Made by a program: the position numbers and the translations under genes. A model generated the notes under the pieces. That model was not told the origin of the DNA, searched no databases, and saw only the letters and a list, made by a program, of their open reading frames with translations. A stretch of DNA of 64,000 nt from Bifidobacterium ramosum (GTDB lineage Bacteria > Actinomycetota > Actinomycetes > Actinomycetales > Bifidobacteriaceae): contig NZ_WBSM01000006.1 of assembly GCF_009299505.1 (NCBI RefSeq), positions 1 through 64,000 of the forward strand, given 5' to 3'. How positions within the stretch are numbered: the first letter of the stretch is position 1; the number at the start of each line of letters is the position of its first letter. Shown here one piece after another: positions 17,101 through 25,047 of the stretch.

Positions 17101-19439
17101 GCATCCCCGAGACGATCTGTTCGCTCGGCATGGTCGTGCTCTCGGAGGATTCGATCTGTGAACTGCAGCCGGGGCAGAAGCTTGATCTGACCGAGTTTCT
17201 GGCCGCCGGTGAGGAGGATCCGCGCAAGAAGAACGCGAACGGGTTCCGTCACGTCGGCGACCGCAAGGTGAGTGTCAACCGCATGCCGCTGCGCGTGACG
17301 AACCAGTGGGCGTACCATTCGCGGCTGTATGCGGCGGCGCACTTCGTCGCCTCGTATCCGGGGCTCGAACTGGTGCAGCTCAACTCGTTCGGTTGCGGCC
17401 TCGACGCGATCACCACCGACCAGGTGTCGGAGATTCTCGCGGACAAGGCCGACGTGTACACGCTGCTCAAGATCGACGAGGTGTCGAACTTGGGTGCGGC
17501 GAAGATCCGACTGCGCTCGCTCAAGGCCGCGGTCGAGGAGCGCGAACGCAACAAGGCGAAGGCGGTCGCGGCCGTGTCTGCGGCTGCCGGTGGCGGTGTG
17601 GCTGGTGCTGCCGGTGCGGCCGGTTCACAGTCCGTCGGCAAGCGGGACCAGATGATCGTCGCCGAACCGTCCGACGCCGAGATTAAGACTCGTGAAGCCG
17701 CCCAGGCCAAGGCACAGGCCGATCTGGCCGCCGCCGAAACACAGCTTCAGGCGGCGAAGGAACAGCTCGCCGCCGCGCAGGCCGCGGTCAAGGCCGCGGA
17801 AGCCAAGCGTGCTGCCGCTGATTCGGCCGCTGCTGCCGACGATACGGTCTCGGCTGCTGCGCCGAAGTCGACCGGCTTCCGCAAAACCGGCTCGCAGGCG
17901 CCGACCCCGGGCCGTCAGGTGCTGCTCGACACGACGATGGCCGCCAACCCGAAGCTCACCGAATCGGTGCGCCGTGCCTCGCGCCTCGCCGCGCAACGCG
18001 ACATCGAGGCGGCCGCCGCGCAGGCCGGTGCTCAGTCCGGCACGGACGGCAAGATCGTCAAGGCCACCAAGCCATCCAAGTCCGGACACAACAACGCGAC
18101 CATGTCGCGCTACGCGCACCGCCAGAAGTTCCTCAAGGACATGAAGCAGGACTACACGATCGTCGCCCCGCAGATGAGCCCGATCCACATGTCCCTCGTC
18201 GAAGCGGTCATCCGCTCGGGTGGCTACAAGTTTGACATCTTGAAACACGCCAGTCGCGAGGACGTCGAAACCGGCCTCAAGTATGTGAACAACGATGCCT
18301 GCTACCCGGCCATCATGGTCATCGGCCAGCTCATCGACGCGATCATTCAAGGCAAGTACGATCCCGATCACGTCGCGCTCGCGATCACGCAGACCGGCGG
18401 CATGTGCCGTGCGACCAACTACTTCGGCCTCATCCGCAAGGCGCTGATCGATGCGGGCTACCCGCAGATCCCGGTCATCGCGATCTCCACGCAGGGTCTC
18501 GAGGACAACCCGGGATTCAAGGCCACGCCGGCGCTGCTGCACCGCGCGATCAAGGCCCTGATCCTCGGCGATCTGCTCATGAAGTGCCTGCACCGCGTGC
18601 GCCCGTACGAGGTCGAGCCGGGTGCGGCGAACCGCCTGTACGAGCAGTGGGACGTGATCGTGCGCGAGACGCTCGAACACCACGGCTTCTCGAAGACCGC
18701 GGCCAAGACCCCGTGGCTCAGGAAGGCGTACCTGCCGTATCCGACGCTTGCGGCCGAGATCGTCAAGTCGTTCGACGCGTTGCCGTTGCGCGACATTCCA
18801 CGTAAGGTGCGCGTCGGCGTCGTCGGCGAGATTCTGGTGAAATACCAGCCGGACGCGAACAACCACGTGGTCGACGTGATCGAATCGCAGGACTGCGAGG
18901 CCGTGGTGCCCGGCATCATGGAGTTCATGACGACTCGCCCGTACATCACCGACTGGAACGAACGCAACCTCGGCATGGGCGGCAACCAGAAGCTCTATGC
19001 GCTCATGCGCTGGGGCCTCGACCGGTATAACGCGCCGATCAAGGCGGCGATCGCGCTCGCCCACGGCAAGTTCAAGCAGGACGATCCGATGCCCGAGCTC
19101 GTCAAGAAGGCGGCCGAGGTCACGTCGATCGGCGTGCAGGCCGGCGAAGGCTGGCTGCTCACGGCCGAGATCCTCGAGCTGATCGAACAGGGATGCCCGA
19201 ACGTGATCTGCGCGCAGCCGTTCGCCTGCCTGCCGAACCATGTGACCGGCCGCGGCATGTTCGGCAAGATCCGCCGTTTGCACCCCGAGGCCAACATCGT
19301 CTCCATCGACTACGATCCGGGCGCAAGCGAAGCGAACCAGCTCAACCGCATCAAACTCATGATCGCGGCGGCCAAGAAGGCGCACGACGCCAAGTTCGCT
19401 GCAGCGGGCGAGCCGCAGGGCTTCGCCAGCGCGGACTGA
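14193..19439 (+). CDS. Giant fused acyl-CoA dehydratase activase-like protein (2-hydroxyglutaryl-CoA dehydratase family)
   Basis: A 1748-residue protein. Two BadF/BcrA/HgdC-type ATPase domains (residues ~15-280 and ~345-610) each have DIGSTTVK/DAGSTTIK phosphate loops. Both keep the two Cys that ligate the bridging [4Fe-4S] cluster in HgdC (SCAGGTGAF with SRCGVF; SSGCGSFL with SRCTVF). After an Asp/Ala-rich linker comes CKLCQNHCKLT (~703), then DUF2229/HgdB-like domains at ~765-1120 and ~1320-1700. These are split by an Ala/Glu/Lys coiled-coil insert (~1120-1230). Relatives donate low-potential electrons, ATP-driven, to dehydratases. The reaction of this fused form is unknown. ATG 14193 has AAAGAGG at 14181. 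It is a single gene. Confidence 0.85.
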   Translation: MVNEAHTAAVRHDTKPLRVGLDIGSTTVKAVVLDQSDSLSDTIFSDYRRHHANVRATVAGLLVDIHKELETRGRGDEPIRLAITGSGGLALADSMHVPFVQEVIAETEAIDKEYPAADVIIELGGEDAKITYLKPTPEQRMNGSCAGGTGAFIDQMATLLDTDASGLNEMAKRYENLYPIASRCGVFAKTDLQPLINDGAAKPDLAASIFTAVATQTIAGLASGRPIHGTVIFLGGPLFFMSELRAAFQRALDGKVDEFIVPTNAHLYVAYGAALQADMDTDDEGHHFEARTCDDILKRLDELKNLPSNTPTMPPLFPTEADREAFNERHHREHIHIGTLEGAHGPHFLGIDAGSTTIKATLVNDDREIVWSSYANNEGSPLTAAINIVKKIQSQLPDGAWIARSCATGYGEGLITTGLHLDEGVVETMAHYRGAEMVSPGVTAVIDIGGQDMKYLAITDGVIDSIAVNEACSSGCGSFLQTFAMSMGLTIQEFTQKALASTHPVDLGSRCTVFMNSSVKQAQKEGASIEDIAAGLCYSVVRNALYKVIKLRDSGELGDTVVVQGGTFLNDAVLRAFELLTEREVTRPNIAGLMGAYGAALTARMHYEDVADDDHEHVLADGSSVESNADGANGTANDATAASDAVAGDDASADMAGVDVTNAADVAAGHEHEVVVDGVHHTASSILTGDALDTMSMTTERDVCKLCQNHCKLTITTFSDGSRFVTGNRCERGGDAKKQRSDRPNLYDYKYKRCFAYRRLTDKKATRGEIGIPRALNMYENYPFWFTLLTSLGFKVMISGRSSHELFETGIESIASENICYPAKLVHGHIKWLLNKGIKTIFYPCVSYEDNLVPNTDNHYNCPVVANYPLVVGANMPELRAEGVRYMHPYFNLANHELMVDRIVEEFAWANVTREEAETAVKAAYAEDKVFKNDVQQEGLKALAYMKEHGCRGIVLAGRPYHVDPEINHGIPETICSLGMVVLSEDSICELQPGQKLDLTEFLAAGEEDPRKKNANGFRHVGDRKVSVNRMPLRVTNQWAYHSRLYAAAHFVASYPGLELVQLNSFGCGLDAITTDQVSEILADKADVYTLLKIDEVSNLGAAKIRLRSLKAAVEERERNKAKAVAAVSAAAGGGVAGAAGAAGSQSVGKRDQMIVAEPSDAEIKTREAAQAKAQADLAAAETQLQAAKEQLAAAQAAVKAAEAKRAAADSAAAADDTVSAAAPKSTGFRKTGSQAPTPGRQVLLDTTMAANPKLTESVRRASRLAAQRDIEAAAAQAGAQSGTDGKIVKATKPSKSGHNNATMSRYAHRQKFLKDMKQDYTIVAPQMSPIHMSLVEAVIRSGGYKFDILKHASREDVETGLKYVNNDACYPAIMVIGQLIDAIIQGKYDPDHVALAITQTGGMCRATNYFGLIRKALIDAGYPQIPVIAISTQGLEDNPGFKATPALLHRAIKALILGDLLMKCLHRVRPYEVEPGAANRLYEQWDVIVRETLEHHGFSKTAAKTPWLRKAYLPYPTLAAEIVKSFDALPLRDIPRKVRVGVVGEILVKYQPDANNHVVDVIESQDCEAVVPGIMEFMTTRPYITDWNERNLGMGGNQKLYALMRWGLDRYNAPIKAAIALAHGKFKQDDPMPELVKKAAEVTSIGVQAGEGWLLTAEILELIEQGCPNVICAQPFACLPNHVTGRGMFGKIRRLHPEANIVSIDYDPGASEANQLNRIKLMIAAAKKAHDAKFAAAGEPQGFASAD

Positions 19440-19449
19440 CCGGGGATTG

Positions 19450-19715
19450 GGTAGATCGGTAGCCGGGTGATCGGCGGAATCGACTGGTGATCAGATGGTC
19501 TGGTAGATCGGTAGCCGGGTGATCGGGTCCCCGGGTGTTCCGGTCACCGATGATCGATCTGCCGAACGGTCGACCCGTCGAGCGGCCGGCAGATCGAGCG
19601 GTTGTATTACTGAATGATCGATCCACTGCAGGGTCGATCCATCGAACGATCGACGGGGCGAGTGATCGTTCGACGGGTCGAGTGATCGATCTGTCGAACG
19701 GTCGTACTGCCGGGT
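19450..19715. repeat. GATC-dense degenerate repeat region
   Basis: Between 19454 and 19691 there are 15 GATC sites in 238 bases, where about one is expected. It contains a 25-base direct repeat 52 bases apart (19450-19474 and 19502-19526, core GATCGGTAGCCGGGTGATCG). A second related pair is GATCGATCTGCCGAACGGTC near 19550 and its variant near 19686. A hairpin TCGAACGATC / GATCGTTCGA spans 19642-19673. No reading frame here looks real. Confidence 0.7.
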
Positions 19716-19758
19716 CGTCATGCCTGTTCAATCCTCGCACTGTTCAGCCGCCGTACTC

Positions 19759-19935
19759 CTGAGCGCAAGAAATTCGGGAAATCATCCCCAGCGTCCCGAA
19801 TTACTTGCGCTCAGCGCGTCTCAGTGCAGGAAATTCGGGAAAACGGCCGCATCATCCCGAATTTCCCGCGTTGAGTGGTTCGCAGTGCGGGAAATTCGGG
19901 ACGACGCGCGCGTTTTCCCGAAAAACTTGCGCTGG
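19759..19935. repeat. Family F palindromes (three tandem copies, AAATTCGGGA arms)
   Basis: Three hairpins lie at 19759-19813, 19819-19875 and 19881-19935. They share arms of the type GAGCGCAAGAAATTCGGGA and complement, with A-A or similar mismatches in the middle. The first has the longest near-perfect arms (21 bases). They lie between the giant activase gene and the glutamate-cysteine ligase gene, both on the plus strand. A short spacer with a possible -10 (TAAGCT near 20059) follows before the next ATG. Confidence 0.8.
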
Positions 19936-20071
19936 GAGAGCGTCAAGGAGAGAGCACCGAGCGCGCTGAGAGACCCCCGAAAAACTCAAACGTAACCCAT
20001 CGCATCCGTTATCGGTTTTTCATATAGCCGCCCGGCCGCGTCGCCGCACGGGGTTCCGCTAAGCTGGGCGC

Positions 20072-21343
20072 ATGAGTACACCGCGCATCAGTTACGCCCA
20101 TCTGCTGGCCAAGCCGAACCCCAAGCATCTCCAGAGTCTGCTCGACTTCTTCGAGCACGGCCGCTCCAAACGAGGCACGGGCGGCTTCGGCGTCGAGATC
20201 GAGCATCTGCCGGTGCACAACAGCGACGATACCGCGGTGAGCTACTACGAGCCGAACGGCATCGAAACGCTCCTCAAACGCATCGCCCCGTACTACGACG
20301 AAACCAAGGAATACTGGGAGAATGGCCATCTCGTCGGTCTCGCACGCGAAGGCATCACGATCTCGCTCGAACCGGGCGGCCAGGTCGAATGCTCGCTCGG
20401 CATCCTCAAAAAACCCGAGGATCTCGACACGCTGTATCGCGCGTTCCGCCGCGACGTCGACCCGGTGCTCGACGATCTCGACTTCCGCCTCGTCAACTAC
20501 GGCTACCAGCCGAAGTCCAGCTACGCCGACGTTAAGGTCAATCCGAAGGACCGGTACGATGCGATGACCGCGTACCTCGGCCGCGTCGGCCAGTTCGGCC
20601 CGTGCATGATGCGCTGCTCGTCGTCCACCCAGGTGAGCATCGACTACGTCGACGAACAGGATTCGATCGAAAAGCTGCGGCTCGGCACGATCGTCGGGCC
20701 GATCCTCGCCTGGTACTTCCGCAACACGCCGTATTTCGAAGGTGAGCCGAACCCGTGGCCGCTGCTGCGCCAGCGCATGTGGGACTATCTCGACTTCCAG
20801 CGCACCAACGTGATCCCGGGCCTGTTCGACCCGCGCTTCGGCTGGGAGGACTATGCGATCGACGTGCTATCCACGCCGCTCATGTTCGCCGACCTCACTC
20901 ACACGCCCGAGGCCGAGGGACTGAGCGGCAAGGAGCTGCACCATCCGGCGTTCTACGAGAACGCGGGCGACGTGTACCCCGACCGCGCGCTCAACCCGTA
21001 CGAGATCAACCACATCATCTCCACGCACTTCAACGACGTGCGGCTCAAGAACTTCATCGAGCTGCGCCACTGGGATTCGCTGCCGATCGCGCGCGCCGAA
21101 CGACTCACCGAGATCATCGCGTCGCTGTTCTACGATCCGTCGAACCGTGAGCGGCTGGTCAGTTATTTCGACGGTATCCGCGAGGAGGACGTGTTCGAGG
21201 CGAAGGCGAACCTGCAGGCGCATGGGCGGAATTCCGCGCCGTACGGGCAGCCGCTCGAATTCTGGAAGGAGTTCCTCGGACTGGAGGGGCTGCTCGCCGA
21301 CGAGCCGGGCGATCCGAAGCATCCCGACGTGTTCCAGGCGTAG
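20072..21343 (+). CDS. Glutamate-cysteine ligase, GCS2 family
   Basis: A 423-residue ATP-dependent ligase of the GCS2 (plant-type/EgtA-like) group. FGVEIEHLPV near residue 40 is the family's GxExE-type catalytic strand. EPGGQVECS (~110), MMRCSSSTQVSIDY (~190) and FIELRHWDSLP (~335) are further conserved active-site segments. It should join L-glutamate and L-cysteine to gamma-glutamylcysteine in the cytosol. No glutathione synthetase or ergothioneine gene is adjacent, so the product's fate is unclear. The ATG at 20072 follows a possible -10 by only about 10 bases, suggesting a nearly leaderless message. It is followed by a long palindrome array. Confidence 0.85.
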   Translation: MSTPRISYAHLLAKPNPKHLQSLLDFFEHGRSKRGTGGFGVEIEHLPVHNSDDTAVSYYEPNGIETLLKRIAPYYDETKEYWENGHLVGLAREGITISLEPGGQVECSLGILKKPEDLDTLYRAFRRDVDPVLDDLDFRLVNYGYQPKSSYADVKVNPKDRYDAMTAYLGRVGQFGPCMMRCSSSTQVSIDYVDEQDSIEKLRLGTIVGPILAWYFRNTPYFEGEPNPWPLLRQRMWDYLDFQRTNVIPGLFDPRFGWEDYAIDVLSTPLMFADLTHTPEAEGLSGKELHHPAFYENAGDVYPDRALNPYEINHIISTHFNDVRLKNFIELRHWDSLPIARAERLTEIIASLFYDPSNRERLVSYFDGIREEDVFEAKANLQAHGRNSAPYGQPLEFWKEFLGLEGLLADEPGDPKHPDVFQA

Positions 21344-21394
21344 CGGGCGCTGTCTGCCAGTCGGGCGGCTCCCGTAACGGATTTCTTCTCTGAT

Positions 21395-22167
21395 AACGGA
21401 CATGCAGCCGATTCACTGTGCCGAATCGGCTGCATGTCCGTTTTTGTTGTTGCTGACTGTAGTGATGTGCGGGTGATGGTCGGTATCGACTGATGCTGGT
21501 TCTTCCCCAACGTACATACAGTCGATTTCCTGTGTCGGATCGGCTGTATGTACGTTGGGGGAGTGCGGGGATGCGCGGGAAAGGTGGTGCGTCGTCTGAT
21601 GGGATTTCCTTCAACGGACATACAGCCGATTTCCGGTATCGGATCGGCTGTATGTCCGTTGAAGATAAATGTTGAAGATGAATGTGTTTGTGATCTGGTT
21701 ACTACTTTCGATTCTGTGTTCTCTGACGTACATACGGCCGATTACGAAACTGTTTTCGGCTGTATGTCCGTTTTTGTTGATGGCGGTTGACTTGTCTCTT
21801 ATCTCTCGGCTGGTCTACGTAACGGACATACGGCCGATTTTTGGTATCGGATCTGCTGTATGTCCGTCAGGGGGAAGTGGGTGCGCGGGAAGGGTAGCGC
21901 TGCTTGACGGGGCTTCCCTCTAACGGACATACAGCCGTTTTTCTGTGTCGGATCGGCTGTATGTCCGTTGGGGGAGTGTGGGGTGCACGGGAAAGGTGGT
22001 GCGTCGTCTGGTGGGACTTCCTTCAACGGACATACAGCCGATTGCGGTGTGGTTTTCGGCTGTATGTCCGTTGGGGGAGATGAACGCGGAAGGCCGGCTG
22101 ACTGTTGTCAGTTTCTTCTTGACGTACATGCAGCCGATTTTTCGCACTGAATCGGCTGTATGTACGT
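21395..22167. repeat. Tandem array of eight family A palindromes (A4-A11)
   Basis: Palindromes lie at 21395-21442, 21505-21560, 21609-21664, 21726-21772, 21831-21867, 21922-21969, 22024-22073 and 22122-22167, about 91-117 bases apart. Arms follow the family A consensus with paired substitutions. Three (first, fourth, eighth) are followed by five T's and could terminate plus-strand transcripts. Spacers after the second and sixth copies are close relatives (both contain GGGAAAGGTGGTGCGTCGTC), showing that hairpin-spacer-hairpin units were duplicated. The 21344-22465 interval has no gene. Confidence 0.93.
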
Positions 22168-22221
22168 TTTTGATGGTGACCGTCGATTGCCGGGATGCAT
22201 GTGTGATGTATGCTTCGTGAT

Positions 22222-22357
22222 GGGAATCGTTTACCGTGCTGAAGGAACGTTGCTTCCGGTAATGCGGTGGCGATATATCCGGCAATAGCTGACGTTACTG
22301 TGATTTGCATTACAGGACAGGTGCGTGTATATTGGCAATCAACGGAAAGCGCTTACC
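22222..22357 (+). promoter_or_regulatory. Promoter with two LacI-type operators for the oxidoreductase operon
   Basis: TTGCAT (22305-22310) and TATATT (22328-22333) are -35 and -10 boxes with a 17-base spacer. GGAAAGCGCTTACC (22344-22357) is a palindrome over the expected start region. GGGAATCGTTTACC (22222-22235), upstream of the promoter, shares the pattern GG-N-AA-N-CG-N-TT-N-CC. Two such sites flanking a promoter suggest repression by a LacI-family sugar regulator, possibly with looping. Confidence 0.7.
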
Positions 22358-22465
22358 AAAACGGTCGTCGGTCAATGATCGAGGATCGACATGCGGCGAG
22401 CGTGGCCCGACGCGACGTACCGCATTACGAGACTGCAAAGCCGCAATCAGCGAAAGGAATCAATC

Positions 22466-23617
22466 ATGGCAGATCAGACCATCGGCGTCATCCTGAACGG
22501 CGCGACCGGACGCATGGGATACCGGCAGCACCTGTGCCGCTCCATCCTGCCGATCATCGAGCAGGGAGGCGTGGAACTCGCGGACGGCTCGCGCGTCCAG
22601 CTCGACCCGATCCTGGTCGGACGCCACGAGTCCAAGCTCAAGGAGGCCTCCGAAAAGCACGGCGGACTCAAGTACACCACCGACCTCGACTCGGTGCTCG
22701 CCGACCCGGCCTACCCGCTGTACGCCGACTTCCTCGTCACCTCCGCCCGCCCGGACGCGATCAAGAAGGCCATCGCCGCAGGCAAGGACATCTACACCGA
22801 GAAGCCGCTCGCCGAGACCTACGAGGACGCCCGCGAACTCGTCGAACTGGCCGAGAAGGCCGGCGTCAAGACCGGCGTTGTGCACGACAAGCTGTTCCTG
22901 CCGGGCCTGCTGAAGCTGCGCCGCCTCATCAAGTCCGGCTTCTTCGGACGGATCCTCTCGGTGCACGGCGAGTTCGGCTACTGGGTGTTCGAAGGCGACT
23001 GGCGCGAGTCGCAGCGCCCGAGCTGGAACTACAAGAAGGAACTCGGCGGCGGCATCATCTCCGACATGTTCCCGCACTGGAACTACGTGATCGAAGGCCT
23101 GTTCGGCCACATCAAGTCCGTCTACGCCGAAGCCAAGACCGAAATCCCCGAGCGCTGGGACGAGCACGGCAACAGGTACGACGCCACTGCCGAGGACGCC
23201 GCCTACGCGATCTTTGAGCTCGACAACGGCATCACCGTGCAGATGAACTCCTCGTGGAACACGCGCGTCTACCGCAACGAACTGCTCGAATTCCAAATCG
23301 ACGGCACGCGCGGCTCCGCGGTCGTCGGTCTGTTCGGCGCGGAGATCCAGGTGCGCGACGTCACCCCGAAGGCGTTCTGGAACCCGGACGTGCCGGATCC
23401 GCACGACTATATGGCCGGCTGGCAGGAGATCAACACCGACGAGACGTTCGAGAACGGCTTCAAGGCCCAGTGGGAGGAATTCATCCGCTCGCTCGCCGAA
23501 GGCACCGACTACCCGTACGACTTCGCGTCCGGCGCGCGCGGCGTGCGGCTGGCCGAACTCGGCTACGAGTCCGCCGCCAAGGGCGCGAAGGTGCTGGTTC
23601 CGGAAGGCCGGTACTGA
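22466..23617 (+). CDS. Gfo/Idh/MocA-family NAD(P)-dependent oxidoreductase
   Basis: A 383-residue cytosolic dehydrogenase. The N-terminal Rossmann part carries GVILNGATGRMGYRQHL (residues ~7-23), and YTEKPLAETYEDA holds the catalytic EKP motif. GVVHDKLFLPGLLKLRRLI and the following alpha/beta domain complete the family fold. Members oxidise or reduce sugar hydroxyls, for example in inositol, sugar-acid or 3-ketosugar metabolism. ATG 22466 follows AAAGGA at 22453. It is the first gene of a three-gene operon with a DUF993 protein and a sugar isomerase/epimerase, behind LacI-type operators. Its substrate is therefore likely a carbohydrate, but not identified. Confidence 0.88.
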   Translation: MADQTIGVILNGATGRMGYRQHLCRSILPIIEQGGVELADGSRVQLDPILVGRHESKLKEASEKHGGLKYTTDLDSVLADPAYPLYADFLVTSARPDAIKKAIAAGKDIYTEKPLAETYEDARELVELAEKAGVKTGVVHDKLFLPGLLKLRRLIKSGFFGRILSVHGEFGYWVFEGDWRESQRPSWNYKKELGGGIISDMFPHWNYVIEGLFGHIKSVYAEAKTEIPERWDEHGNRYDATAEDAAYAIFELDNGITVQMNSSWNTRVYRNELLEFQIDGTRGSAVVGLFGAEIQVRDVTPKAFWNPDVPDPHDYMAGWQEINTDETFENGFKAQWEEFIRSLAEGTDYPYDFASGARGVRLAELGYESAAKGAKVLVPEGRY

Positions 23618-23659
23618 TTCGTTGATCGGCGCGGTCGGCGACGCGAGACGAAAAGCCGA

Positions 23660-23706
23660 CTTCGCACTGTGCGCGCGATCACGATGTCCGCGCGCACAGT
23701 GCGAAG
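23660..23706. repeat. Family G palindrome inside the sugar operon
   Basis: Perfect 18-base arms (23660-23677, CTTCGCACTGTGCGCGCG, and 23689-23706) around an 11-base loop. It lies in the 139-base gap between the oxidoreductase and DUF993 genes. Its core recalls family E (CACTG...TGCGCGC). It may stabilise the upstream transcript part or act as an internal attenuator. Confidence 0.8.
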
Positions 23707-23756
23707 CTCCGGTTCGTCGGACTGCCGTATGGGATTGCTGAATGGAAGGGAATGAT

Positions 23757-24980
23757 ATGACTGCATTCACATTGATCGACAAGAACGGTGCGACGCGCAC
23801 GGTCGAGGCGAACCCAGCGCCCGCGTTCGCCAAGCCGACGCACCCGCTTACCTCGCGCGTCGCGTACGCGGCGGCGCATGTCGTGCCGCTCGCCTGGGCC
23901 GACAACACGCCGGGACGCCCGGCCGAGGTCGACTGGGATGCGACGATCGGCTTCCGCCGCATGGTTTGGTCATGGGGGCTTGGCGTCGCCGACTGCATGG
24001 ACACCGCGCAGCGCAACCTTGGCATGGACTGGGCCGCCACGGCCGAACTCATGCGTCGATCCGGCGCGGCTGCCCGCGAATACGCCGCCAAGGAGGGCTG
24101 GGGCAGGAGCGTCGCCGACCTCGTGTCGGTCGGCGTCAACACTGACCAGCTTGAGCAGGGCGGCGACTACACGCTCGCCCAGATCGTCGACGCGTATCTT
24201 GAGCAGCTGAACGTCTGCGAGGAGGCCGGCGACGGCCCGGTCATCATGTGCTCGCGTCACCTGTGCCGCACCGCGCAGTCGCCGGCCGACTACGTCAAGG
24301 TCTACGACGAGGTGATCGGCGCGGCCAAGCAGCCGGTCATCCTGCACTGGCTCGGCGAGGTGTTCGACGCGCAGCTGCACGGCTACTTCGGCTCGCCCGA
24401 CTGGCGCGAGGCATCCAAGACCGTGCTCGAGATCATCGAGCACAACCCCGGCAAGGTGCGCGGCGTGAAGATGTCGCTGCTCGACGCCGACTCCGAACGC
24501 TACATGCGCGCCATGCTGCCCGAGGGCACGATGATGCTCACCGGCGACGATTTCCACTACGTCGACCTCATCAAGGACGCGGAACAAGCCGATCCGCGCA
24601 CCGGCGGCCGTGCCGTCATGCACTCCAACGCGTTGTTGGGAGCGTTTTCCGTGCTCGCGCCGCACGCCTCCGCCGCCATTCAGGCATTGGACCGCGGCGA
24701 CGAGGCCGAATACCTGCGCATCCTCGAACCCACGCAGGCGCTCGCCCAGCAGGTGTTCGTTCACCCGACCGAGTTCTACAAGACCTCCGTCGCGTTCATG
24801 AGCTGGCTCAACGGCCATCAGCCCGCCTTCCAGATGGTCGGGGGTCTGCAGTCGGCGCGCAGCTTGCCGAACCTCTCGCGCGTGGTCGAGCTCGCCAACG
24901 ACTGCGGCGCCTTCGAGCGCCCCGAGCTCGCCGCCGAACGCTGGAACGCGTTGCTCGCCATCAACGGCATCGCGCGGTAA
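23757..24980 (+). CDS. DUF993-family TIM-barrel protein (dihydrodipicolinate-synthase-like)
   Basis: A 407-residue protein of the DUF993 family, related in fold to the aldolase/dihydrodipicolinate synthase superfamily. ADWAATAEL-type helices, VILHWLGEVFDAQLHGYFG and RGVKMSLLDADSE are its conserved segments. The K in RGVKMSLLD is a plausible Schiff-base lysine at the end of a barrel strand, which is an inference. ATG 23757 follows GAAGGG. It is co-transcribed with a Gfo/Idh/MocA dehydrogenase and a sugar isomerase/epimerase, as seen repeatedly in Actinobacteria. A retro-aldol or dehydratase step in sugar catabolism is plausible, but no activity is established to my knowledge. Confidence 0.8.
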   Translation: MTAFTLIDKNGATRTVEANPAPAFAKPTHPLTSRVAYAAAHVVPLAWADNTPGRPAEVDWDATIGFRRMVWSWGLGVADCMDTAQRNLGMDWAATAELMRRSGAAAREYAAKEGWGRSVADLVSVGVNTDQLEQGGDYTLAQIVDAYLEQLNVCEEAGDGPVIMCSRHLCRTAQSPADYVKVYDEVIGAAKQPVILHWLGEVFDAQLHGYFGSPDWREASKTVLEIIEHNPGKVRGVKMSLLDADSERYMRAMLPEGTMMLTGDDFHYVDLIKDAEQADPRTGGRAVMHSNALLGAFSVLAPHASAAIQALDRGDEAEYLRILEPTQALAQQVFVHPTEFYKTSVAFMSWLNGHQPAFQMVGGLQSARSLPNLSRVVELANDCGAFERPELAAERWNALLAINGIAR

Positions 24981-25047
24981 CGGCCATCTCTACTACTTCG
25001 TCATTCAGTATTTGTCATTCACTAATCGTTACGAGAGAAGCGATATC

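Noticed and set aside
14049..17342. 1097-residue minus-strand frame opposite the activase fusion
   Set aside because: It is an antisense shadow of a high-G+C gene with low-complexity Arg/Asp/Val composition. The plus strand has clear family motifs.
21395..22167. CRISPR array (regularly spaced repeats)
   Set aside because: The repeats are ~50-base palindromes that vary between copies, spacers are partly duplicated and related, unit length varies from 91 to 117, and no cas genes are present.
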